Notes under the pieces: generated by a model
Told to the model about the DNA's origin: nothing
The model's database searches: none
What the model saw: only the letters and a program-made list of their open reading frames with translations
Translations under genes and position numbers: made by a program
From: a bacterium
GTDB taxonomy: Bacteria > Pseudomonadota > Alphaproteobacteria > Rhizobiales > Aestuariivirgaceae
Reading direction: 5' to 3'
DNA length: 64,000 nt
Assembly: GCA_022842165.1 (NCBI GenBank)
Contig: JALHQC010000014.1
Location: forward strand, 1 to 64,000
Shown here: positions 19,530-28,260 of the stretch, in pieces
Layout: each line of letters begins with the position of its first letter
Position numbering within the stretch: position 1 is the first letter of the stretch

Positions 19530-21974
19530 CTACGCAACGGGCACATTCCAGATGTCGCGGGCATATTCCCGGATCGTGCGGTCGGACGAGAACCAGCCCA
19601 TGTTCACCGTATTGAGTATGGCCTTTTCAGTCCAGTCCTCTGATTGCCGCCAGATCGCATCGATTTCGCGCTGTGCCTTCGCATAGGCCTCGAAATCGGC
19701 GGCGACCATGAACCAGTCGCCATGATAGAGCGAATCGATGATGGGCCGGTAGCGGCCGGTATCGCCAGGCGAGAACACGCCTGAACCCAGCGCGTCGAGA
19801 ACCCCCTTCAAGTCGGGCGAGGCCTCGATGGTGGCGCCCGCATCATAGCCCGAACGCCGCTTCTCCTCCACTTCGGCTGCCGTCATCCCGAAGATCACGA
19901 TATTGTCCTTGCCGACGTGTTCCAGCATTTCGACATTGGCGCCGTCGAGCGTGCCGATGGTAATGGCGCCATTGAGGCCGAACTTCATGTTGCCGGTGCC
20001 GGAGGCTTCCATGCCCGCCGTCGAAATCTGCTCGGAGAGATCGGCGGCCGGAACGATGTTCTCGGCCAAGGTCACATTGTAGTTGGGAATGAAGACGACT
20101 TTCAGCAGGTCGCGGATGTCGGGATCGTTGTTGACGACGTCCGCCACATCATTGACCAGCTTGATGATGAGCTTGGCCTGCGCATAGCTCGCCGCCGCTT
20201 TCCCTGCGAAGATCTTGACGCGCGGCGCCCACTGCTTCTCGGGATGCGCCCGCATGGAATTGTAGAGCGCGATCGTCTCGAGAATGTTGAGAAGCTGGCG
20301 CTTGTATTCGTGGATGCGTTTCACATGCACGTCGAACATCGCCGAAGGATCGACCCTGAGGCCCCGGCGCGCGCTGATGAGGTTCGCCAGTTCCGCCTTG
20401 TTGTGGCGCTTGATCGCCATGAAGCGTTTCCGGAATGAAGCATCCTTCACGGCACCGCGGGCCTTGACGAGTTCGGCGGCATCGTCCAGCACGCTATCGC
20501 CTGCCGCCTCGCGCAGAAGCTCCGAGAGCTGCGGGTTGACGCCCAGAAGCCAGCGCCGTGGCGTGATGCCATTGGTCTTGTTGTTGATGCGCCCTGGATA
20601 GAGCGCATTCAGGTCGCGGAACACGCTCTGCTTCATCAGCGAGGTGTGGAGTGCCGATACGCCGTTGATGCTGTGCGAGCCTGCAAAGGCCAGTTGCCCC
20701 ATGCGCACGCGGCGGCCATTGTGCTCGTCGATCAGCGACACCGAGGCCAGGAAGTCCGGCGTCACCGAAGGCCGCTTCTGCGCCTCGGCAATGAGCCTCG
20801 CATTGATCGAATAGACGATCTGCATGTGGCGCGGCAGCACATGCTCGAAGAGGTGAACGGGCCAGCTTTCGAGCGCTTCGGGCAGCAGCGTGTGGTTGGT
20901 GTAGCCGATGCAGCCCTTGGTGATCTCCCAGGCTTCATCCCAGTCAAGCCCGTGATTGTCGAGCAGGATACGCATCAGTTCGGCCACCGCCACGGCGGGG
21001 TGCGTGTCGTTGAGCTGGATCGCCACCTTGTCGGCCAGCGAGCGCACTTCGTCATACTGCTGCATGTGACGGCGGATGATGTCCTGCAGCGAGGCGGAGG
21101 TGAAGAAATATTCCTGCCTCAGCCGCAGTTCCTGTCCGGCAGGTGTTGAGTCCGATGGATAGAGCACGCGGGTGATGATTTCGGCCTTGTTGCTCTCGCC
21201 CAGCGCGCCGACATAGTCGCCGCTGTTGAAGGCATCGAGCCGGATCGCATCGACGGGCCTGGCCGTCCACAGCCGCAAGGTGTTGACACGCTTTCCGCGC
21301 CACCCGACGATGGGCGTGTCGAAGGCGGAAGCCAGAAGCTTCTCGCCGGGCTTCCAGCGCCGCTGCTGCGTGTTGCCGGTTTCTACTCCCGGCACCACCT
21401 GGCCGCCGAAACCGATCTCGTAGGCCGCCTCGCGGCGCGGGAACTCCCACGGGTTGCCGTGATCGAGCCAGTTTTCCGGCAATTCCACTTGCCAGCCGTC
21501 GACGATCTTCTGCCGGAACAGGCCGTGATTATAGCGGATGCCATAGCCATAGGCTGGAATGTCGAGGCTCGCCATGCTCTCCATGAAGCAGGCGGCAAGC
21601 CGGCCAAGCCCGCCATTGCCCAGTGCCGCATCGGGCTCGAGGGCCTGCACGAGGTCGAAATCGACATTCAGTTCCTGCAGCGCCGTGTTGAAGGCACCGC
21701 TCAATTCGAGGTTGGTCAGCGCATCGCGCAGCAGCCGGCCGATGAGGAATTCGAGCGAGAGATAATAGACGCGCTTGGCTTTCGCGTGATAGGCGCGCCT
21801 CGTCGATTCCATCCAGCGATCGATGATGCGGTCGCGGAGCGCAAGGATCGTGGCGTTCAGCCAGTCGTGACGCTTGGCGACAACCGGATCCTTGCCGATC
21901 GAATAGGCGAGCTTTTCAAGGATCTCGGCGCGGATGGCCTCTGGAGTGGTTCCGCGCGGCGCTGGCTTGTTCAT
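19530..21974 (-). CDS. glgP: Glycogen phosphorylase
   Basis: 814 residues, GT35 family. The pyridoxal-phosphate lysine lies in EASGTGNMKFGLNGA, followed by ITIGTLDGANVEM, and the N-terminal part has ALGNGGLGRLAACFMES and YGIRYNHGLF. These are full-length hallmark motifs. It releases glucose-1-phosphate from glycogen for pgm. It is the first gene of the operon, with a recognisable sigma-70-type promoter and a perfect dyad upstream (22051-22080). Confidence 0.96.
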   Translation of the reverse strand: MNKPAPRGTTPEAIRAEILEKLAYSIGKDPVVAKRHDWLNATILALRDRIIDRWMESTRRAYHAKAKRVYYLSLEFLIGRLLRDALTNLELSGAFNTALQELNVDFDLVQALEPDAALGNGGLGRLAACFMESMASLDIPAYGYGIRYNHGLFRQKIVDGWQVELPENWLDHGNPWEFPRREAAYEIGFGGQVVPGVETGNTQQRRWKPGEKLLASAFDTPIVGWRGKRVNTLRLWTARPVDAIRLDAFNSGDYVGALGESNKAEIITRVLYPSDSTPAGQELRLRQEYFFTSASLQDIIRRHMQQYDEVRSLADKVAIQLNDTHPAVAVAELMRILLDNHGLDWDEAWEITKGCIGYTNHTLLPEALESWPVHLFEHVLPRHMQIVYSINARLIAEAQKRPSVTPDFLASVSLIDEHNGRRVRMGQLAFAGSHSINGVSALHTSLMKQSVFRDLNALYPGRINNKTNGITPRRWLLGVNPQLSELLREAAGDSVLDDAAELVKARGAVKDASFRKRFMAIKRHNKAELANLISARRGLRVDPSAMFDVHVKRIHEYKRQLLNILETIALYNSMRAHPEKQWAPRVKIFAGKAAASYAQAKLIIKLVNDVADVVNNDPDIRDLLKVVFIPNYNVTLAENIVPAADLSEQISTAGMEASGTGNMKFGLNGAITIGTLDGANVEMLEHVGKDNIVIFGMTAAEVEEKRRSGYDAGATIEASPDLKGVLDALGSGVFSPGDTGRYRPIIDSLYHGDWFMVAADFEAYAKAQREIDAIWRQSEDWTEKAILNTVNMGWFSSDRTIREYARDIWNVPVA

Positions 21975-22050
21975 CTGTCGCTTCTTTCCGTCCCGCTGTG
22001 CAGGGATGCGCTTATAGGAGAACCATCACAGCTTGCACACTGTAAGACCC

Positions 22051-22080
22051 ATAATAAATCAGATGGGTTGATTTATTCAA
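22051..22080 (-). promoter_or_regulatory. Promoter of the glycogen operon with overlapping 9-bp dyad operator
   Basis: On the minus strand: -35 TTGAAT (22080-22075), an 18-bp spacer, -10 TATTAT (22056-22051). Within it is a perfect inverted repeat AATAAATCA (22053-22061) / TGATTTATT (22069-22077) with a 7-bp spacer, so the dyad covers nearly the whole core promoter. A DNA-binding protein on it would compete with RNA polymerase. The regulator is not identifiable from the window. Confidence 0.65.
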
Positions 22081-22126
22081 CGTCTTTCTGAGGTGCGTAC
22101 CTGATTTCCTGCTGGCGGCGGCACGG

Positions 22127-22990
22127 CTATTGCGTCGCGGACAGTGTGGCGACGGCGCCCATGATGAGGGCAATCCCCCCCCATTGGCCCGCCGAGACCT
22201 TTTCCTTGAGGAAAACCATGGCCAGCATCACCGCGAGTGCGCCATAGGCGGAAATCCCGATCGCCGCGAACTCCTTGCCCGGAAACAACCCGGAGAGATT
22301 GACGGCGATGACGCCCAGCACGTCGAGCGCGCCCATGGCGAAAATGGCGATCCAGTGATTGCTCCTCAGGGGCGCAGGCCTGGCCTCGCTGAGCATGAAG
22401 GGGATGATGGTGACGAGCGCCGTGAGCCGGGAAAGCCAGGTCGCCTCGATGGCGCCTACCGAAACCGCTGCATTTTGCCCAAGGATGATGGAGGAGGAAT
22501 AGCCCAAGGCCGCCATCACCGCGAAGAACAGGAGCGTTGGCATCTTGCCCGGCTCCACCGCGTTGATGCCGCCGTCGGGCGTGCCCGAACGCGCCACGAT
22601 GACGGCGCCCAGCAGCGTTGCCGCCACGCAGGCCCATTGCAGCCATGTGGGTTCGAGGCCGTTGGCAACGCTCCACAGCACCGCCAGCACCGGATAGCCT
22701 GCGGTCAGCGGCCCGACCAGCGAGATGGGCCCCAGGCTGAAGGCCTTGAATAATCCGCCGACGCCGAAGCCATAGGCAAGGCCCAGAAGGAAGCCCTCGC
22801 CAATCCCGGCCCAGGAGGCCGTCCAGATCGTGCCGTCGTAGATCACATAGAAGCTGAGCAGGATGCCGCCCGACACCATGACATAGGCCGCCATGCGGAA
22901 GGCCCCGATGCGGGCCGCATTGCCGCGCGCCAGCAGGTCGTGCAGCGACCAGCACAGCGCAGCCGAGATGCCGAACAGGACGGCGATCAT
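22127..22990 (-). CDS. EamA/DMT-family transporter
   Basis: 287 residues with ten predicted membrane helices in two EamA halves (MIAVLFGISAALCWSLHDLL at the start; SISAYGALAVMLAMVFLKEK near the end). Proteins of this family are drug/metabolite exporters of diverse specificity; the substrate is unknown. The start chosen at 22990 has AGGAAC just upstream; a longer in-frame version reaches back into the sdaA promoter region, has no hydrophobic or family-like sequence and is rejected. It is divergent from sdaA and separated from glgP by 152 bp. Confidence 0.85.
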   Translation of the reverse strand: MIAVLFGISAALCWSLHDLLARGNAARIGAFRMAAYVMVSGGILLSFYVIYDGTIWTASWAGIGEGFLLGLAYGFGVGGLFKAFSLGPISLVGPLTAGYPVLAVLWSVANGLEPTWLQWACVAATLLGAVIVARSGTPDGGINAVEPGKMPTLLFFAVMAALGYSSSIILGQNAAVSVGAIEATWLSRLTALVTIIPFMLSEARPAPLRSNHWIAIFAMGALDVLGVIAVNLSGLFPGKEFAAIGISAYGALAVMLAMVFLKEKVSAGQWGGIALIMGAVATLSATQ

Positions 22991-23170
22991 GTTCCTGGAA
23001 TTCCCCCATTCGCAGGATTGGCCCCGCTGTTGCAAGCGACAACAGCATGAGTAGGCGCCCAAGTGAATTGCAAATGCCTCATGCCCACAGACCGGCCCGC
23101 TGACGTTTCCATTCGATAATGCGGCAGACTGGGCTATGCTGGGCACGAATATCCATGATTGAAGGTGCTG

Positions 23171-24559
23171 ATGTTCCTTTCCGTATTCGACATCTTCAAG
23201 ATCGGCATCGGCCCGTCGAGCTCACATACCGTGGGGCCGATGGTGGCGGCGGCCCGCTTCCTGCGGATGGCGGCGGCGGCCTCCCTGCCGCATACCGGGC
23301 GGCTGACGGTGACGCTTCATGGTTCCCTCGCCTTCACCGGCAAGGGCCACGGCACCGACCGCGCGGTGATCCTGGGCCTCGCCGGCGAGCGCCCCGACAG
23401 CATGGACCCCGACCGGGTGGACAGCGTCCTCCAGGCGATGGCCGAGAAGGGCCGGATCGAGCTTGGCAATGGCCACCGGCTGGGCTTCACGCCGGCGCGC
23501 GACGTGATCTTCGACTATGGCCCGGCCCTGAAGGGCCATGCCAATGGCATGGTCTTCCGCATTCTGGACGATGACAACAACACGCTGCTGTCGGAGACCT
23601 ACTTCTCGATCGGCGGCGGCTTCGTGCAGACCGAGGCCGAACGCATGGCGTCGATATCGGCGGACAAGGCGGCGGTGCCGCTGCCGGATGTGCCCTACCC
23701 CTTCCGCACGGCCAACGAGATGCTGGCGATGGGGCGGAGCTCCGGCCTTTCGATCGCGGCGATGAAGCGGGCGAACGAGACGGTGTCGCAGAGTGACGAT
23801 GAACTCGACGCCAATCTCGATCGCATCTGGGCCGCCATGCGCGACTGCATGAACCGGGGCCTGAGCCTTAGCGGCACGCTGCCGGGCGGCCTCAAGGTGA
23901 AGCGCCGCGCCGCCGAGATTCACCGGCAGTTGAAGGACGAGCAGGGCAACAACGCCATCCAGCCACACCGCATCATGGACTGGCTCTCGGTCTATGCGAT
24001 GTCGGTGAACGAGGAGAATGCGGCCGGAGGCCGGGTGGTGACGGCCCCGACGAATGGCGCGGCCGGCGTCATCCCGGCGACCATCCGCTATTATCTCGAC
24101 CATTGCCTGGGTGCCGATGCCCCGGGGATCCGCACCTTCCTGCTGGCGGCCGCGGCGATCGGCGGGCTCATCAAGCATAATGCCTCGATCTCCGGCGCCG
24201 AAGTGGGCTGCCAGGGCGAAGTGGGCTCGGCTTCCGCCATGGCCGCCGCCGGACTTTGCGCTGCTTTGGGCGGCAGCAACGAGCAGGTGGAGAACGCCGC
24301 CGAAATCGCCCTCGAGCATCACCTCGGCATGACCTGCGATCCGGTGGGCGGTCTCGTGCAGGTGCCCTGCATCGAGCGCAACGCCTTTGGCGCGGTGAAA
24401 GCCGTCACCGCGGCGTCTCTCGCGCTGCGCGGCGATGGCACGCATCTGGTGCCGCTCGACACCTGTGTTGAAACCATGCGCCAGACGGGGCTCGACATGA
24501 GCGAGAGGTATAAGGAAACCTCGACCGGCGGCCTTGCGGTGAACGTGGTGGAGTGCTGA
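23171..24559 (+). CDS. sdaA: L-serine dehydratase, iron-sulfur type
   Basis: 462 residues, single-chain SdaA with a beta domain (about 1-150, starting [20 protein letters not shown]) and an alpha domain with the cysteines for the oxygen-labile [4Fe-4S] cluster ([33 protein letters not shown]). It deaminates L-serine to pyruvate in the cytoplasm. The ATG at 23171 fits the family N-terminus and follows GAAGGT; a TTG four codons earlier is in frame but unnecessary. The next gene begins 10 bp after the stop, so the two could be co-transcribed. Confidence 0.95.
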   Translation: MFLSVFDIFKIGIGPSSSHTVGPMVAAARFLRMAAAASLPHTGRLTVTLHGSLAFTGKGHGTDRAVILGLAGERPDSMDPDRVDSVLQAMAEKGRIELGNGHRLGFTPARDVIFDYGPALKGHANGMVFRILDDDNNTLLSETYFSIGGGFVQTEAERMASISADKAAVPLPDVPYPFRTANEMLAMGRSSGLSIAAMKRANETVSQSDDELDANLDRIWAAMRDCMNRGLSLSGTLPGGLKVKRRAAEIHRQLKDEQGNNAIQPHRIMDWLSVYAMSVNEENAAGGRVVTAPTNGAAGVIPATIRYYLDHCLGADAPGIRTFLLAAAAIGGLIKHNASISGAEVGCQGEVGSASAMAAAGLCAALGGSNEQVENAAEIALEHHLGMTCDPVGGLVQVPCIERNAFGAVKAVTAASLALRGDGTHLVPLDTCVETMRQTGLDMSERYKETSTGGLAVNVVEC

Positions 24560-24569
24560 TACTGGCCTC

Positions 24570-26339
24570 ATGCCAGTCTATAGAGCACCGCTTCACGATC
24601 ATCTCTTCTGCCTCTACGATGTGCTCGGCTTCGAGGCGCACACGAGGCTTCCCGGCTTCGAGGGCTTCCCGCGCGATGTGATCGAGGCCGTCCTCGAACA
24701 GGCGGGCCGCTTTGCAGCCGAGGTGATCTTTCCCCTGAACCGTTCTGCCGACGAGCAGGGCGCGCGCTTCGAGAATGGCGTGGTCAGCCTTCCCGATGGC
24801 TTTCATGAGGCCTATCGCGCGCTGGTCGATGGCGGCTGGCCGGCGCTGACCTGCGAGCCCGAGCATGGCGGCCAGGGCATGCCGCACATGATCAACATCC
24901 TCTTCGAGGAAATGCTCAATGCCGCCTGCCTGTCCTTCGGGCTGTTTCCGGGCCTGACGCGCGGCGCCTATGTGGCGATCGCCCAGCACGGCAACGCGGA
25001 GCAGCAGGCGCTCTATGCCCCAAGGCTTGCGAGCGGCGAGTGGGCAGGCTCGATGTGCCTGACCGAGGCCCATTGCGGTACCGACCTTGGTCTCTTGAAG
25101 ACGCAAGCCGTGCCGCAGGCCGATGGCAGCTACGCGATCAGCGGCACCAAGATCTTCATCTCGGCGGGCGAGCATGATCTGGCGCCCAACATCATCTATC
25201 TTGTGCTGGCGCGGCTTCCCGATGCGCCGCAGGGCTCGAAAGGCATCAGCATGTTTCTGGTGCCAAAGGTTCTGGCGGATGGCGATGGGGCTCTGCGTGA
25301 ACGCAACGCCGTCTCCTGCGGGGCGATCGAGCACAAGATGGGCATTCACGGCTGCCCGACCTGCGTGATGAATTTCGATGGCGCCACGGGCTGGCTCGTC
25401 GGCGAGGCGCATCAGGGGTTGAGAGCGATGTTCGCCATGATGAACACCGAGCGGATCGCGGTTGGCATCCATGGGCTCGGCATCGCCGAGGCCTCGTACC
25501 AGAACGCTGTTGCCTATTCCCGCGAGCGCCTGCAGGGCCGGGCACCTTCGGGACCACGCGAACCTGCAAGACCGGCGGACCCCATCATCGTGCATCCCGA
25601 TGTGCGCCGCATGCTGCTGACGCAGAAGGCCCTCACCGAAGGCTGCCGCATGCTGGCACTGTGGACGGCACAGGCGCTCGATGTCTCGGAGCGCGCCGCC
25701 GATCCGGCGGAACGTCAGCAGGCGGATCGTTTCGTGGCGCTGATGACTCCTGTCGTGAAGGCCTTCTTGACCGACTGCGGCAGCGAGGTCGCCAATCTCG
25801 GCGTGCAGGTGCTGGGCGGCCACGGCTTCATCCGCGCCAATGGGCAGGAGCAATATGTCCGCGACGTGCGCATCACCCAGATCTATGAAGGCACCAACGG
25901 CGTGCAGGCGATGGATCTGCTTGGCCGCAAGGTGCTGCATCTCGATCTCTTCGAGAGCTATGCCCGCCCCGTCGCCGATTTCATCGAAGCCCATGACGAT
26001 GACGGGCCTCTGGAGGAGTTCCTGGCACCGCTCGCTGCGGCTCATGACCTGCTTGCCGATGCAACGGAGCTGCTGCGCCAGCGCGCCGCATCGCATCCCG
26101 AGGAGATTGGCGCCGCAGCTTCCGACTACATGCGCCTCTTCGCCTTGAATGCGCTGGCCTTCCTTTGGGTCCGCACGGCGAAGGTGTCGCTGCCGAAGAG
26201 CAATGATGAATTCCACCGCGCCAAACTCGCCACCGCGCGCTTCTTCACGCAGCGCATCCTGCCGCAGACGGCGGCGCTCCACGCCATGATCACCGCCGGC
26301 GCGGCGAGCGTGATGGAGATGGACGAGGCGATGTTCTGA
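24570..26339 (+). CDS. Acyl-CoA dehydrogenase, long form with C-terminal extension (DmdC/FadE-like)
   Basis: 589 residues. The order is an N-terminal helical cap (about 1-150), an FAD-binding middle region (MCLTEAHCGTDLGLLKTQA, KIFISAGEHDL), a helical C-terminal half with the catalytic Glu in ITQIYEGTNGVQAMDLLG, and an extra C-terminal domain of about 120 residues. This layout is that of the long subgroup that includes 3-methylmercaptopropionyl-CoA dehydrogenase (DmdC) and long-chain FadE-type enzymes. Substrate cannot be decided from sequence. It follows sdaA closely but has no obvious metabolic link to it. Confidence 0.9.
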   Translation: MPVYRAPLHDHLFCLYDVLGFEAHTRLPGFEGFPRDVIEAVLEQAGRFAAEVIFPLNRSADEQGARFENGVVSLPDGFHEAYRALVDGGWPALTCEPEHGGQGMPHMINILFEEMLNAACLSFGLFPGLTRGAYVAIAQHGNAEQQALYAPRLASGEWAGSMCLTEAHCGTDLGLLKTQAVPQADGSYAISGTKIFISAGEHDLAPNIIYLVLARLPDAPQGSKGISMFLVPKVLADGDGALRERNAVSCGAIEHKMGIHGCPTCVMNFDGATGWLVGEAHQGLRAMFAMMNTERIAVGIHGLGIAEASYQNAVAYSRERLQGRAPSGPREPARPADPIIVHPDVRRMLLTQKALTEGCRMLALWTAQALDVSERAADPAERQQADRFVALMTPVVKAFLTDCGSEVANLGVQVLGGHGFIRANGQEQYVRDVRITQIYEGTNGVQAMDLLGRKVLHLDLFESYARPVADFIEAHDDDGPLEEFLAPLAAAHDLLADATELLRQRAASHPEEIGAAASDYMRLFALNALAFLWVRTAKVSLPKSNDEFHRAKLATARFFTQRILPQTAALHAMITAGAASVMEMDEAMF

Positions 26340-26515
26340 CCGTCAGCCCGGCCCATCGCGGCAGCAAAGCTGGGCCCCCGCCTTCGGGGGCAACGGGATA
26401 TGGAAGCGCACACCCCTTCGAACCGTCATCCTCCGCGCAGGCGGAGGACCCAGCTTTCCGCATATATGGTGGCTGAGGGATGGGCCGCCCGGAACGAGTC
26501 CGGCGATGACAGAAT
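26340..26515. repeat. Short palindromic repeats, family C (copies 2a/2b)
   Basis: Two hairpin-forming units fill the convergent gap between the acyl-CoA dehydrogenase and pgi: one includes GGGCCCCCGCCTTCGGGGGC near 26370-26392 and the other AACCGTCATCCTCCGCGCAG with GCGGAGGACCCAGCTTTCCG near 26418-26460, closing with a GGCGATGAC segment at about 26502. Related sequence occurs at 28153-28246. No gene is seen here. Confidence 0.65.
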
Positions 26516-26525
26516 ATGGGAGATA

Positions 26526-28139
26526 TCACTTCAAGCCGCGCAGATATTCGCTCAAGCCCGCGGTCGAGGCGTCGAGCCCCTCAGTGCTCTTCCTGCCTTC
26601 GATCACCGCCTGCAATCCCGTCGCCAGTTCCTTGCCGAGTTCCACGCCCCATTGGTCGAAGGCGTTGATGTTCCAGATGGCAGCCTCCGTGAACACGCGA
26701 TGTTCATAGAGCGCGATGAGGCAGCCGAGCGTGAAGGGATCGAGCGTCTTGTAGGCGAGGGTGACCGACGGCCGGTTGCCGGTGAAGACGCGATGCGGTG
26801 CCAATGTCTTCGCCTCGGCCTTCGGCTTCCCCATGTTGATGAGCTGGGCTTCCGCTTCCTTCAGCGTGCGGCCCTTCATGAGGGCCTGGGATTGCGCGAG
26901 GCAATTGGCGATGAGCAGCGCGTGGTGTTCCGGCATTCCCTTTTCATGCGGTTCGGCGGCGATCAGGAACTCGACCGGAATAATGTCCGTACCCTGATGA
27001 AGCAGCTGGAAGAAGGCATGCTGGCCATTGGTGCCGGGCTCGCCCCACACGATGGGGCCGGTCGCGCCCCTGACTGCTGCACCTGTTTTCGTCACCCGCT
27101 TACCGTTCGATTCCATGTCGAGCTGCTGCAGATAGGCGGGAAAGCGCGACAGGCGCTGGTCGTAGGGGATAATGGCGCGCGAGGGATAGCCGCAGACATT
27201 GCGGTGCCACACGCCGAGAAGCCCCATGAGCATGGGAAGGTTCTGCAGCACCGGCGCTTCGCGGAAATGCCTGTCCATCGCATGGCCGCCATCGAGGAAG
27301 CGGCCGAAATTCTCAGGGCCAATGGCGATCATCAGCGGCAGCCCGATCGCCGACCAGATCGAATAGCGCCCGCCGACCCAATCCCAGAAGCCGAAGATGC
27401 GGTTTTCCGAAATGCCGAAATCCTTGACCTTGGGGATCGCCGTCGAGATCGCCGCGAAGTGAGCGGCAACCTTGTCCTCGCCGAGGCTTGAAGCGATCCA
27501 CCGCCGCGCGGTTGCGGCATTGGTCATGGTCTCGATCGTCGTGAAGGTCTTGGACGCGATGAGGAACAGCGTGGTCGCGGGATCGAGCGTCTTCAGCGTG
27601 TCCGCGATATGCGCGCCATCGACGTTCGAGACATAATGAAGCCGGGGCCCGTCATGATAGGGGGCGAGCGCCAGCGTGGTCATGGCAGGCCCCAGGTCCG
27701 AGCCGCCGATGCCGATGTTGACGACATCGGTGATATTCGAGGCGCGGACCTCGCGGGCAAAATCCGCCATGGCGGCCAGCACCGCGTTCACATCCGGCAT
27801 CACGTCGCGCGCCCCCACGATGACGGGCGTGTCGGCGCGGTTGCGGAGCGCGGTGTGGAGGACGGCGCGGCCCTCGGTGGTGTTGATGATCTGGCCATCG
27901 AACATCGCGTCGCGCTTTCCCTCCACATCCGCCGCCTTCGCGAGGGAGGAGAGAAGCTTCATCGTGCGCGTGGTGACGGCGCATTTCGAATAGTCGAGCA
28001 GCAGGTCAGCCGATTTCGCCGACAGCGTATCGAAACGCTTCGCATCACGCGCGAAGGCCTTGCGCATATCGGTGGGGGCACCCGATTTCAGATGCGCCTT
28101 CAGGTCCGCGAAGGCCTTGCGGGTGTCACCTGATGTCAT
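26526..28139 (-). CDS. pgi: Glucose-6-phosphate isomerase
   Basis: 537 residues, full length. The PGI signatures are both present: the [11 protein letters not shown] region with [18 protein letters not shown], and the C-terminal [17 protein letters not shown]. The catalytic Glu/His region [10 protein letters not shown] ... [16 protein letters not shown] is intact. It interconverts glucose-6-phosphate and fructose-6-phosphate. It lies downstream of pheT on the same strand, separated by a palindromic repeat, so it probably has its own promoter. Confidence 0.96.
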   Translation of the reverse strand: MTSGDTRKAFADLKAHLKSGAPTDMRKAFARDAKRFDTLSAKSADLLLDYSKCAVTTRTMKLLSSLAKAADVEGKRDAMFDGQIINTTEGRAVLHTALRNRADTPVIVGARDVMPDVNAVLAAMADFAREVRASNITDVVNIGIGGSDLGPAMTTLALAPYHDGPRLHYVSNVDGAHIADTLKTLDPATTLFLIASKTFTTIETMTNAATARRWIASSLGEDKVAAHFAAISTAIPKVKDFGISENRIFGFWDWVGGRYSIWSAIGLPLMIAIGPENFGRFLDGGHAMDRHFREAPVLQNLPMLMGLLGVWHRNVCGYPSRAIIPYDQRLSRFPAYLQQLDMESNGKRVTKTGAAVRGATGPIVWGEPGTNGQHAFFQLLHQGTDIIPVEFLIAAEPHEKGMPEHHALLIANCLAQSQALMKGRTLKEAEAQLINMGKPKAEAKTLAPHRVFTGNRPSVTLAYKTLDPFTLGCLIALYEHRVFTEAAIWNINAFDQWGVELGKELATGLQAVIEGRKSTEGLDASTAGLSEYLRGLK

Positions 28140-28152
28140 GTCTGCCCCCTAG

Positions 28153-28246
28153 AGATCCGTCACCCCGGCGAAGGCGGGGGCTCCGCTTCTTACAACGGGA
28201 TGCAGGCGAGGGGAAGAAAGCTGGGCCCCGGCGTGTCACCGGGGTG
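28153..28246. repeat. Short palindromic repeat, family C (copy 3)
   Basis: CCGTCACCCCGGCGAAGGCG at the left and GGCGTGTCACCGGGGTGACG at the right form an imperfect long hairpin between pheT and pgi. The left arm is nearly identical to that at 6671-6719. Confidence 0.7.
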
Positions 28247-28260
28247 ACGTGCTGTTGGGG

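Noticed and set aside
24405-26282. Minus-strand frame of 625 codons across the acyl-CoA dehydrogenase
   Set aside because: Shadow of the plus-strand gene, no recognisable domain.
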